Positions 34,190 to 42,278 of a stretch of DNA of 64,000 nucleotides are shown here, piece after piece. The notes under the pieces are model-generated. The model was not told the origin of the DNA and ran no database searches. It saw only the letters and a program-made list of their open reading frames with translations. The position numbers and the translations under genes are program-made. Origin of the DNA: Brevibacillus sp051967035 (GTDB lineage: Bacteria > Bacillota > Bacilli > Brevibacillales > Brevibacillaceae); NCBI RefSeq assembly GCF_051967035.1, contig NZ_JBQCKK010000002.1, forward strand, positions 62,001 to 126,000, given 5' to 3'. Position 1 is the stretch's first letter, and every line of letters begins with the position of its first letter.

Positions 34190-34852
34190 CTAGGCGCTTT
34201 TTTTCAATTTGCGGGCGACCCAGTTGCCGAGCGTCTGGATCAGTTGCACCAAAACAACAAGGATGATGACGGTTATCACCATGACCTCGATATCCCATTG
34301 CTGGTATCCGTAGCGCAGCGCCAGATCGCCCAGGCCGCCAGCGCCGACGGCCCCGGCCATTGCTGTCGCCCCGATCAGACCGATCGTCGCAATCGTCAGG
34401 CAGAGGACGATGCCTGGTCTTGCCTCGCGCAGCATGATGCGAAAAACGATCTGTCTGCGGGAGGCCCCCATGGCCTGGTACGCCTCGATGACGCCGCGGT
34501 CCACGTCGTGCAGCGCGGTTTCCATCAAACGGGAAATATAGGGAGCCGTGTACACAATCAACGGGACAATGGCGCCTTCAATGCCGATGGAGGTACCGAC
34601 GATCAGCTCGGTAAACGGGATGATCGCGACCATCAGGATGATAAAAGGCAAGGAGCGCACGATGTTGATGATGGTGTTCAGCGCGTGGTAAATCAACTTG
34701 TTCGGAAACAGGTGGTTGCTTTGGGTCACGACCAGGAGGATGCCCAGCGGAATGCCGATCAGCGTCGCAAGGAACAGCGAGACGCCTACCATAATGACGG
34801 TTTCTTGCAGGGACTGTCCGAAGACGGGAATCATTTCAGCAAGGCGTTCCAT
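34190..34852 (-). CDS. metI: Methionine ABC transporter permease MetI (MetP)
   Basis: A 220-residue permease with five predicted membrane helices and the EAA loop EAYQAMGASRRQIVFRIMLREARPG (motif EAYQAMGAS). N-terminal GQSLQETVIMVGVSL and RSLPFIILMVAIIPF are typical MetI segments. It is the last gene of metQ-metN-metI and its start overlaps the metN end by 22 bp. Takes up D- and L-methionine together with MetQ and MetN. Confidence 0.93.
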   Translation of the reverse strand: MERLAEMIPVFGQSLQETVIMVGVSLFLATLIGIPLGILLVVTQSNHLFPNKLIYHALNTIINIVRSLPFIILMVAIIPFTELIVGTSIGIEGAIVPLIVYTAPYISRLMETALHDVDRGVIEAYQAMGASRRQIVFRIMLREARPGIVLCLTIATIGLIGATAMAGAVGAGGLGDLALRYGYQQWDIEVMVITVIILVVLVQLIQTLGNWVARKLKKSA

Positions 34853-35889
34853 GAGCGTGTGCCCTCCTCTCGTTCTACGATGTCCACTCTGTATACCGAT
34901 TGACGCAGAAAATGAATGCCCTCCTCGATCGCTTGCTCCTCGCCGGAAATGTGCAACAACAGGATGCCGAGCGCCGTTCCTTTAATCGAAGTAATGGAGC
35001 CGTACAGCAAATTGGTGCTGACCGGAAAACGTGCGGACAGTGTGCCCAGTACCGGATCGAGAGCGGCATCCCCGCGAAAGGCTACACGAAGGATTTTCGA
35101 GACAGGCCCGGACGGCTTGATTTTGGCCAAAATGTCTCCCGGCACCTCATCGTCGAAGATCGTCTTGATGAAATTGCGCGTCGTCTGTTGCTGGGGATTG
35201 CTGAAAATATCCAGTACGCTCCCTTGCTCGATGATGACGCCGTTTTCCATGATGGCGACCTGATCGCATATTTTTTTGATGACTTGCATCTCGTGGGTAA
35301 TCAGCACGATGGTCAGATTGAACTTGCGATTGATGTCGAGCAAAAGCTCCAATATCGACTCGGTCGTCTGCGGATCGAGGGCGGACGTGGCTTCGTCGCA
35401 AAGCAGGATTTCCGGATCGGTGGCAAGCGCGCGGGCAATGCCTACCCGTTGCTTTTGTCCGCCGGACAGCTGCGAAGGATAGGCGTTTGCCTTGTCCGCC
35501 AGACCGACGAGGCCCAGCAGATCCTCGACCTTGCGTTTGATGACATCCTTCGGTACACGGTTCATCCGCAAAATTTCCGCTACGTTGTCAAAGACGTTGT
35601 AGGAGGAGAGCAGGTTGAAGTGCTGGAAGATAATCCCGATCTTTTTGCGCGCCTGGCGCAGCTCTTTTTCCTTCAGTTCGAGCAGATTTTGCCCGTTGAC
35701 GACCACTGAGCCGCTTGTCGGCTTTTCCAGCAGGTTAATCGTGCGGAGCAGGGTGCTTTTCCCCGCTCCGCTAAAGCCGATCACGCCGTAGATCTGCCCT
35801 TTTTCCACGCGAAGGGATACGCCCTTCAAGGCTTCGACCTGCTTGGCTCCTACCTTGTACGTTTTGTGAATATCAGTCAGCTGTATCAT
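34831..35889 (-). CDS. metN: Methionine ABC transporter ATP-binding protein MetN
   Basis: A 352-residue ATPase with Walker A GFSGAGKST, signature LSGGQKQRVGIARALA and Walker B ILLCDEATSALDP. The C-terminal 80 residues form the NIL regulatory domain that lets methionine inhibit the transporter (GTLSARFPVSTNLLYGSITSIKG). Start choice: ATG 35889 with AAGGAGACACTGGTG upstream; an adjacent GTG (35892) is also possible. It starts 42 bp after metQ. Confidence 0.93.
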   Translation of the reverse strand: MIQLTDIHKTYKVGAKQVEALKGVSLRVEKGQIYGVIGFSGAGKSTLLRTINLLEKPTSGSVVVNGQNLLELKEKELRQARKKIGIIFQHFNLLSSYNVFDNVAEILRMNRVPKDVIKRKVEDLLGLVGLADKANAYPSQLSGGQKQRVGIARALATDPEILLCDEATSALDPQTTESILELLLDINRKFNLTIVLITHEMQVIKKICDQVAIMENGVIIEQGSVLDIFSNPQQQTTRNFIKTIFDDEVPGDILAKIKPSGPVSKILRVAFRGDAALDPVLGTLSARFPVSTNLLYGSITSIKGTALGILLLHISGEEQAIEEGIHFLRQSVYRVDIVEREEGTRSWNALLK

Positions 35890-35930
35890 CACCAGTGTCT
35901 CCTTGTTGTCGGTTGTTCCCGGCATCGTGA

Positions 35931-36764
35931 TTACCAGGACGGCAGCACGGCTCCTTCAAAGTGTTCTTCGATGAATGTTTTTACTTCTTCCGAGCGGTAG
36001 ATGTCTACGAGCTTTTTATAGGTCGGGTTGTCTTTGTCTGCTTCGTTGACTGCGATGATGTTGACGTAAGGCGAATCGGACGTTTCCGAGAAGATCGCGT
36101 CTTTTTTCGGCGAATAGCCTGCTTCCATGGCAAAGTTGGTATTGATCGAGGCGACTTCCACATTGTTCAGCGAGCGAGCCAGGAACGCAGCTTCCAGCTC
36201 CTTGAACTGCAACTTCTTCGGATTTTCCACGATATCCAGCGGGGTGGCGTTGTCTTTCACCCCGTCTTTGAGCTTGATTAGTCCGGCAGCCTGGTAGAGC
36301 AAGAGCGCGCGGGCGCGGTTCGTCGGATCGTTTTGGATCCCCACTACGCCGCCTTCCGGAATGTCTTCCACTTTTTTATGCTTGGTAGAGTAGAGGCCCA
36401 TCGGGAAGGTGACGGTTTTGCCGATTTCGACGATTTTGGTCTTGTGGTCCTGATTGAATTTATCCAGGAACGGGATGGTTTGGAAGCTGTTCAGATCAAG
36501 ATTTCCTTTGTCGAGAGCTTGGTTAGGTTGCACGTAATCGTTGAACACGACCAGCTCCACGTCGATTCCCTGCCCTTTGGCGACTTCCTTTACTTTGTTG
36601 AAAATCTCTTCGTGGGGACCGGCCGTCACGCCGACCTTGATTTTGGTTTGCTGTTCAGCAGAAGCTCCGCCGTTAGCGGAAGCCGCGTCTTGCTTGCCTC
36701 CGCAAGCCGTAACGAGGGAGGCAGCCAGCAAAAGTGAAGTGAGCAGTAAGCCTGTCTTTTTCAT
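35931..36764 (-). CDS. metQ: Methionine-binding lipoprotein MetQ
   Basis: A 277-residue NlpA-family lipoprotein. The lipobox is LVTACGG and the mature protein starts with a low-complexity spacer. Family motifs: KVGVTAGPHEEIFNKVKEVAKGQGI, FNDYVQPNQALDKGNLDLNSFQ, GIQNDPTNRARALLLYQ and FLARSLNNVEVASINTNFA. First gene of the operon, downstream of a SAM-I riboswitch, so it should be expressed when S-adenosylmethionine is low. Confidence 0.93.
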   Translation of the reverse strand: MKKTGLLLTSLLLAASLVTACGGKQDAASANGGASAEQQTKIKVGVTAGPHEEIFNKVKEVAKGQGIDVELVVFNDYVQPNQALDKGNLDLNSFQTIPFLDKFNQDHKTKIVEIGKTVTFPMGLYSTKHKKVEDIPEGGVVGIQNDPTNRARALLLYQAAGLIKLKDGVKDNATPLDIVENPKKLQFKELEAAFLARSLNNVEVASINTNFAMEAGYSPKKDAIFSETSDSPYVNIIAVNEADKDNPTYKKLVDIYRSEEVKTFIEEHFEGAVLPSW

Positions 36765-36815
36765 GAAAATTCCCCTTTTCTTTGGTGTTTGTATCGTTTT
36801 GAAAATGGTAACCTG

Positions 36816-36850
36816 GAAAAGAAAGAGCCTCTTCCGCTGAAGAAGAGGCT
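36816..36850 (-). terminator. Terminator of the SAM-I riboswitch expression platform
   Basis: AGCCTCTTC/GAAGAGGCT stem (36826-36834, 36842-36850) followed on the minus strand by CTTTCTTTTCC. It lies between the aptamer and metQ and is the expected SAM-dependent terminator. Confidence 0.85.
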
Positions 36851-36886
36851 GTTACCTGCGCATGCAACATTCACAGTAATCCATGC

Positions 36887-36995
36887 CTCTCTTATCTGTC
36901 GGAATGTTTTCCGCTGGATTTGGCACCATATCGGTTGCGATAGGTTGCCGAGGTGTCATTGGGCCAGTCCCTCGACCTCTCTTTATAAGAGAAGG
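36887..36995 (-). ncRNA. SAM-I (S-box) riboswitch
   Basis: Read on the minus strand it starts with CTCTTATAAAGAGAGG, followed by GAGGGACTGGCCC, ATGACACCTCGGCAACC, GGTGCCAAATCC and a closing GATAAGAG that pairs with the 5' CTCTTAT as P1. These are the conserved S-box elements in order. It governs metQ-metN-metI. Confidence 0.95.
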
Positions 36996-37173
36996 AGCGT
37001 ATATTCAGTTGCTGGAAAATAACCAATAATTCATAGTTGGTTAGTTGGATTATAGCTTGCCACTCTCCACCTGTCAATTGTTTTTCCAAATGAACTTTTT
37101 CATTCGCGTCCAGTCAGGCATGATGGAGGGGAGGCATCAGGCGAATGTCTTTTCAAACGAAGGAGGACGTTTT

Positions 37174-38094
37174 GTGGAGCAAAACATGATTGTGGATGTC
37201 GATACGGGAATGGATGACGCGCTGGGAATCATGTTGGCGGTCAAGAGCGGTGGATGTGAGGTAAAGGGGATCACGACCGTAAGCGGCAACGTCCCCCTTG
37301 AAAAAGCGACAGAAAATACGTGCAAAATCCTCGATTTTTTGCAGGCGGGCGCAAAAATTCCTGTCATTCCGGGAGCCTCCCGGCCGCTTTTGCGTGAGCA
37401 TCGTCTTCATGGGGAGGACGGACTTGGCCGGGCTTTACAAGAGACAGAGGCGAAGACGCAGCCGGCAGACGGCTTTGCGCCTGATTTTATTTGCGAGCAA
37501 GTGCTGGCCCAGCCCGGGAGCGTCACGCTTGTCATGACGGGGCCGCTCACCAATCTGGCTGTGGCTGTCCAAAAGTGCCCCGAACTGGTCAGGCATGTGA
37601 AGGAAGTCGTGTTTATGGGCGGCGCGGTGACCACGCAAGGAAATGTGACCCCGGTAGCCGAGTACAACATGTATGTCGATCCGGAAGCGGCCAAGATTGT
37701 CTTTCATGCCGGATTTCCGCAATTGACATTGGTCGGGCTGGATGTGACACGACGAGTCCTGTTGAACGAAGAGCATATCCGGGAGCTGGGCGATACGCCC
37801 ATCGGCCGCTTTGTGCAGCAATGCACGTCCGACTACCTGAACCGCAGCTTCGAGCGCAACGGCGCGCGTGTCTGCGCCTTGCACGATCCGCTGGCTGTAG
37901 CGGTGGCGCTGGACCGCTCGCTGGTGCAAACGCAAAAGCTGTACGTCGATATCGAGACGAAAAGCGAGCTTTGTGACGGGCAAACCGTTTGCGACTTTCA
38001 GAACCGCCTGAAAAAAGAGCCGAACATGAACGTCTGTCTGGACGTAGATGCAGCTGCGTTCTTCGCGCGTTTTATCAGAACATTGAAACAGTGA
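37174..38094 (+). CDS. Nucleoside hydrolase (inosine-uridine preferring family)
   Basis: A 306-residue IUNH family enzyme that splits ribonucleosides into base and ribose. The calcium-binding N-terminal motif is VDVDTGMDDALG, followed by TGPLTNLAVAV, a Ca ligand region EVVFMGGAV with PVAEYNMYVDPEAA, and the C-terminal LHDPLAVAVAL with the conserved His-Asp. GTG 37174 is the start because GGAGG sits 7 bp upstream; the longer frame begins without a ribosome site. It diverges from the met riboswitch. Pyrimidine versus purine preference cannot be read. Confidence 0.9.
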   Translation: MEQNMIVDVDTGMDDALGIMLAVKSGGCEVKGITTVSGNVPLEKATENTCKILDFLQAGAKIPVIPGASRPLLREHRLHGEDGLGRALQETEAKTQPADGFAPDFICEQVLAQPGSVTLVMTGPLTNLAVAVQKCPELVRHVKEVVFMGGAVTTQGNVTPVAEYNMYVDPEAAKIVFHAGFPQLTLVGLDVTRRVLLNEEHIRELGDTPIGRFVQQCTSDYLNRSFERNGARVCALHDPLAVAVALDRSLVQTQKLYVDIETKSELCDGQTVCDFQNRLKKEPNMNVCLDVDAAAFFARFIRTLKQ

Positions 38095-38240
38095 GTTTTC
38101 TTTCGTGTTGTCTGCCATTTTATTATGCTAGACTGCCTTTTTGTGCTACAGTGCATAGAGAAGCTTTTTTCCGTGTTTTTCAAAGCGTTTTTGCGCTATT
38201 TTTCGCGTGTATATTTTTATGTAAATGAGGACGAACAACC

Positions 38241-39596
38241 ATGCATCAGACCCATTCGTTACAAGAAAAATGGCGGCAGTTTCTGGTGGTGCTGCTGCCT
38301 ATCCTGATATCGCAGTTGGCGCTCTTTTCCATGACCTTTGCCGACACGATCATGTCCGGGCACGCCAGCCCGACTGATTTGGCCGGGGTGGCGATCGGGG
38401 CCAGTCTGTGGACGCCTGTGCAAGCAGGCTTGACGGGCATTCTCATGGCCGTGATGCCGATGGTGGCGCAAATGATCGGAGCGCAACGCAAAGACCAGGT
38501 GCCCTACACGGTCATGCAAGCTCTGTACCTGGGCGTGGCGATTGCTTTCGGGGTGCTGGTTATCGGCGGACTGGCGCTTGATCCGGTTTTGAACAGCATG
38601 CAGCTGGAGAGCGAAGTCAGACACATTGCCCGCGGCTTCCTGCATGCCATTGCCATCGGGATTGTGCCTTTGTTCCTTTACACCGTCATTCGCTGTTTTA
38701 TCGACGCATTGGGGGAGACGAGAATCACCATGTTCATTACGCTGCTCTCGCTGCCCATCAACGTCGTGCTGAACTACGCCCTGATTTTCGGCAACTTCGG
38801 CTTGCCGCGCCTGGGCGGGATCGGGGCGGGCTACGCCTCTGCCTTGACCTACTGGTGTATTTTGCTGGTGAGCTTGTTTGTCGTTCGGCGCGTGCAGCCC
38901 TTTACCGATTTCGGGATGTTCCGCCAGTTTTATCGCGTCTCCTTGAGCGCCTGGAAAGAGCTGCTCAAGCTCGGTTTGCCGATCGGCTTTTCGATCTTTT
39001 TCGAGGTGAGCATTTTTGCCGCTGTGACCTTGCTCATGAGCGAGTACAGCACGGTGACGATTGCGGCGCACCAGGCGGCGATGAACTTCGCTTCGTTCAT
39101 TTACATGGTTCCGCTCAGCATCTCCATGGCTTTGACCATTGTGGTCGGCTTCGAGGTAGGGGCGAAGCGGTTTCGCGACGCCAAGCAGTACAGCTATTTG
39201 GGCATCGGGATTGCCACGGGACTTGCTTTGCTGTTCGGCGCAGGGCTCTTGGTATTCAACAGGCAGGTTGCCGGAATTTATACGACCGACATGGCGGTTT
39301 TGGAGCTTGCGCAGCACTTCCTGATGTACTCGATCCTGTTTTTGATCTCCGATGCGGTGGCCGCTCCCATCCAAGGGATTTTGCGCGGATACAAGGATGT
39401 GACGGTTACATTTATCGTTGCGCTGATCTCGTACTGGGTCATCGGGTTGCCGCTCGGCTACGTTCTGGCGCAGTACACCTCGCTGGCTGCCTTCGGCTAC
39501 TGGATCGGCTTGATTACAGGTTTGGCGGCAGGTGCGATCTTCCTGTTCGGGCGTCTGTTGTCCTTGCAAAAACGCATGATACGCAGCACCCCGTAA
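38241..39596 (+). CDS. MATE-family multidrug/Na+ antiporter
   Basis: A 451-residue MATE (NorM/DinF-type) exporter with 12 predicted membrane helices in two homologous halves. N-terminal half: LPILISQLALFSMTFADTIMSGH and GASLWTPVQAGLTGILMAVMPMVAQ. C-terminal half: LGLPIGFSIFFEVSIF and a repeat of the same pattern. Start ATG follows AATGAGGACGAACAACC. It is monocistronic, with a strong terminator at 39617; substrate is unknown. Confidence 0.9.
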   Translation: MHQTHSLQEKWRQFLVVLLPILISQLALFSMTFADTIMSGHASPTDLAGVAIGASLWTPVQAGLTGILMAVMPMVAQMIGAQRKDQVPYTVMQALYLGVAIAFGVLVIGGLALDPVLNSMQLESEVRHIARGFLHAIAIGIVPLFLYTVIRCFIDALGETRITMFITLLSLPINVVLNYALIFGNFGLPRLGGIGAGYASALTYWCILLVSLFVVRRVQPFTDFGMFRQFYRVSLSAWKELLKLGLPIGFSIFFEVSIFAAVTLLMSEYSTVTIAAHQAAMNFASFIYMVPLSISMALTIVVGFEVGAKRFRDAKQYSYLGIGIATGLALLFGAGLLVFNRQVAGIYTTDMAVLELAQHFLMYSILFLISDAVAAPIQGILRGYKDVTVTFIVALISYWVIGLPLGYVLAQYTSLAAFGYWIGLITGLAAGAIFLFGRLLSLQKRMIRSTP

Positions 39597-39616
39597 CCAA
39601 ACACGGTGCAACGAAA

Positions 39617-39653
39617 GCGGGAAATCTCCGGACAAGGAGTTTCCCGTTTTTTG
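39617..39653 (+). terminator. Terminator of the MATE gene
   Basis: CGGGAAA-CTCC and GGAG-TTTCCCG arms with TTTTTT after. Confidence 0.85.
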
Positions 39654-39702
39654 CATGAACACAGAGAGGCGAGCTTACACTATGAGCAGCCCGTGAAAAA
39701 TT

Positions 39703-39740
39703 TCTCTCCTAATTTTCAAGGAGAGCGTATATACTTTTTA
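39703..39740 (+). promoter_or_regulatory. Candidate promoter with inverted repeat upstream of mgtC
   Basis: A 7-bp dyad CTCTCCT-N8-AGGAGAG is followed within a few bases by TATATACT, a possible -10 element. The -35 is unclear. The dyad could be an operator. Confidence 0.35.
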
Positions 39741-39792
39741 GTAGAGTGATGGTAGAAAAGCTGACATTGAAGGAAAGGGGGAGGAGAAACGC

Positions 39793-40470
39793 ATGACCTA
39801 TGATTTTTTGATGAAGCTGGGGATCGCGATGTTTCTGGGCTTGCTGATCGGGGTAGACAGGCAGCTCAAGCACAAGCCGCTTGGCGTGAAAACAAGCATG
39901 GTCATATCCGTGGCAAGCTGCCTGATTACGATTGTCTCGATTGAGTCGGTACACCGGTTCTCCTTGCCTGGACACACCAACATGGACCCGCTGCGCCTGG
40001 CCGCACAAATCGTGAGCGGCGTCGGTTTTCTCGGTGCCGGCGTCATTTTGCGCAGAAGCAATGATGTAATCTCCGGGCTGACCACGGCTTCCTTGGTCTG
40101 GGCGGCCTCCGGACTGGGAATTGCCGTAGGCGCTGGCTATTATTACGAGGCGGTGACAGCGACCATCTTGATTATTTTGGCGATCAACCTGTTTCCGTTC
40201 ATTCTCAAGTGGATTGGTCCCGAGTCTTTGCGCCAGCGGGATTTGTCGATCAAGATTGTAGTCGAAGCCGGTGGCGATCTGGACGGTGTTTTCAAACAGA
40301 TCAAGCATATCGACCTTCAGGTGAAGAGAGTCAAGGTGAAAGACCTGGACAACGGGCAGAAAAAACTGGAAATGTTGATTACCGCTGCCGAGAGCACCTA
40401 TACGACCGACATTTACAGCTTGCTGAAGGCAGTCGATCACGTGATTTCCGTCGAAGTAGAGAGCAGATGA
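39793..40470 (+). CDS. MgtC/SapB-family membrane protein
   Basis: A 225-residue protein with four to five N-terminal membrane helices and a cytosolic ACT-like C-terminal domain (about 148-225, SIKIVVEAGGDLDGVFKQIKHIDL...). The family core is clear: MFLGLLIGVDRQLKHKPLGVKTS, RLAAQIVSGVGFLGAGVI and GLTTASLVWAASGLGIAVG. MgtC proteins protect against low Mg or acid stress and modulate P-type or F-type ATPases in pathogens; in soil bacilli the role is less known. It has GGAAAGGGGGAGGAG as ribosome site and stands alone. Confidence 0.88.
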   Translation: MTYDFLMKLGIAMFLGLLIGVDRQLKHKPLGVKTSMVISVASCLITIVSIESVHRFSLPGHTNMDPLRLAAQIVSGVGFLGAGVILRRSNDVISGLTTASLVWAASGLGIAVGAGYYYEAVTATILIILAINLFPFILKWIGPESLRQRDLSIKIVVEAGGDLDGVFKQIKHIDLQVKRVKVKDLDNGQKKLEMLITAAESTYTTDIYSLLKAVDHVISVEVESR

Positions 40471-40483
40471 TGACGTCAACCAG

Positions 40484-40520
40484 AACCGCGGTTTGCCGAG
40501 AGAGGGCGCTGCGGTTTTTT
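40484..40520 (+). terminator. Weak terminator after mgtC
   Basis: AACCGC/GCGGTT short stem with TTTTTTC following. Confidence 0.55.
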
Positions 40521-40587
40521 CTTCGAGTCCTCTGGGCAGGAATCACCACGCCAAGGATATTGCGTGATATTTTATACACTTCTCCTC

Positions 40588-40616
40588 TTGCTAACAAGAA
40601 TGAAAATCATTATCAT
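40588..40616 (+). promoter_or_regulatory. Sigma-A promoter of fumC overlapped by a Fur box
   Basis: TTGCTA (40588-40593), 17 bp and TATCAT (40611-40616) form a promoter. A 19-bp Fur-like site, AAGAATGAAAATCATTATC (40596-40614), covers the spacer and the -10 and matches the consensus at 16 of 19 positions. The layout predicts repression by iron-loaded Fur. Confidence 0.75.
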
Positions 40617-40702
40617 TTTTAATGAATACGTCTGCGCTTCTATCCAACAGGAAGAAGTGGACATGATATAGAGAGGCAATCATTCATAGAGGAGGATGCG
40701 AG

Positions 40703-42091
40703 ATGGAATTTCGGATCGAAAAAGACACGTTGGGTGAAATGAAAGTGCCTGCGGACAAGCTGTGGGGGGCGCAAACGCAGCGCAGCTTCCAAAACTTCGA
40801 GATCGGCGAGGAGAAAATGCCGCTTGAGGTTATCCGCATGTTTGCCATCCTGAAACGAAGCGCGGCCCTGGCGAACCAAAAGCTGGGCAAGCTGGACGCA
40901 GAAAAGGCGGAAGCGATCGTCACGGCAGCCGACGAAGTCATTGCCGGAAAATGGGACGATCACTTCCCGCTGGTGGTTTGGCAAACCGGAAGCGGCACCC
41001 AATCGAACATGAACGTCAATGAAGTGATTGCTCGCCGCGCCAACCAGCTGCTGGAGGAAAAAGGAAGCAGCGCGCGAATCCATGCCAACGACGACGTGAA
41101 CAAATCGCAAAGCTCCAACGATACATTCCCGACAGCCATGCACATGGCGGGACTGGTAGCCATCGAAGATCAGGTACTGCCTGCGCTGGCGCTGCTCAAG
41201 AAAACGCTGAAAGAGAAAAGCGAAGCCTACATAGACATCATCAAAATCGGCCGGACGCATTTGCAGGATGCCACTCCGCTGACACTGGGCCAGGAAATCA
41301 GCGGCTGGGTGCGCATGCTGGAAAAAACCGAGAAAATGATTCAGGAAAGCAGCGAGTATTTGCGTGAGCTGGCGATTGGCGGTACGGCTGTCGGAACCGG
41401 CATCAACGCCCATCCGCGCTTCGGGGAAATGGTCGCTGCGGAAATCAGCGAAGCGATCGGCAAAACATTCGTGACCGCCGAAAACAAATTCCATGCGCTG
41501 ACCAGCCACGACGAGCTTGTTCACGTACACGGAGCGTTGAAAGCGCTGGCCGCCGACCTGATGAAGATTGCCAACGACGTCAGATGGCTGGCGAGCGGAC
41601 CGCGTTGCGGAATCGGCGAAATCGTCATCCCTGCCAACGAGCCGGGCAGCTCCATCATGCCAGGAAAAGTGAACCCGACGCAGAGCGAAGCGATGACAAT
41701 GGTAGCGTGCCAGGTAATGGGCAACGATGCCGCGATCGGCTTTGCCGCCAGCCAAGGGAATTTCGAACTGAACGTGTTCAAGCCAGTCATCATTTACAAC
41801 TTCCTGCAATCGGCCCGACTGCTCGCGGACGCCATGAAGTCCTTCAACGACCATTGCGCGGTCGGTATTGAGCCGAACCTGTCTGTCATCCAGGAGAACC
41901 TGAACAACTCCCTGATGCTTGTCACCGCCCTGAACCCGCATATCGGCTACGAAAACGCAGCAGCCGTGGCCAAGCTGGCGCACAAGGAAGGCATCACGCT
42001 CAAGGAAGCGGCCATCAAGAGCAACCTGCTGACCGAAGAACAGTTCGACCAGATCGTACGCCCTGAGCAGATGATTCATCCGAAAGAATAA
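40703..42091 (+). CDS. fumC: Class II fumarate hydratase
   Basis: A 462-residue class II fumarase, which interconverts fumarate and malate without iron. Signature motifs: GSGTQSNMNVNEVIARRAN, the substrate loop SNDTFPTAMHMAG, GRTHLQDATPLTLGQEISG and the fumarase/aspartase lyase signature GSSIMPGKVNPTQ. Start ATG follows AGAGGAGGATGCGAG. Monocistronic with a strong terminator. The Fur box in its promoter suggests it replaces iron-dependent fumarase when iron is scarce, as fumC does in E. coli (inference). Confidence 0.95.
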   Translation: MEFRIEKDTLGEMKVPADKLWGAQTQRSFQNFEIGEEKMPLEVIRMFAILKRSAALANQKLGKLDAEKAEAIVTAADEVIAGKWDDHFPLVVWQTGSGTQSNMNVNEVIARRANQLLEEKGSSARIHANDDVNKSQSSNDTFPTAMHMAGLVAIEDQVLPALALLKKTLKEKSEAYIDIIKIGRTHLQDATPLTLGQEISGWVRMLEKTEKMIQESSEYLRELAIGGTAVGTGINAHPRFGEMVAAEISEAIGKTFVTAENKFHALTSHDELVHVHGALKALAADLMKIANDVRWLASGPRCGIGEIVIPANEPGSSIMPGKVNPTQSEAMTMVACQVMGNDAAIGFAASQGNFELNVFKPVIIYNFLQSARLLADAMKSFNDHCAVGIEPNLSVIQENLNNSLMLVTALNPHIGYENAAAVAKLAHKEGITLKEAAIKSNLLTEEQFDQIVRPEQMIHPKE

Positions 42092-42107
42092 GAGAAAGAG
42101 GATGTAT

Positions 42108-42140
42108 AAGCCGATGGTATCCACGCCATCGGCTTTTCTC
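42108..42140 (+). terminator. Terminator of fumC
   Basis: AAGCCGATGG (42108-42117) and CCATCGGCTT (42126-42135) pair exactly, followed by TTCTC. Confidence 0.85.
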
Positions 42141-42278
42141 TATCAGGGCAGCCGATGGAGGCTTTCGGTCGGTTTGCGGGGCTGTTGTAGCGTCGTCTGC
42201 TTGTTTTGTCCCGACACCTATGGTTACATGAATAGAAAACACAGAGAACCATTCTATCGGAAGAGCAGGTGATTCTGG

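Noticed and set aside
38259..39662. A 467-residue minus-strand frame
   Set aside because: It is antisense to the MATE exporter; His/Gln/Arg-rich composition, no recognisable domain.
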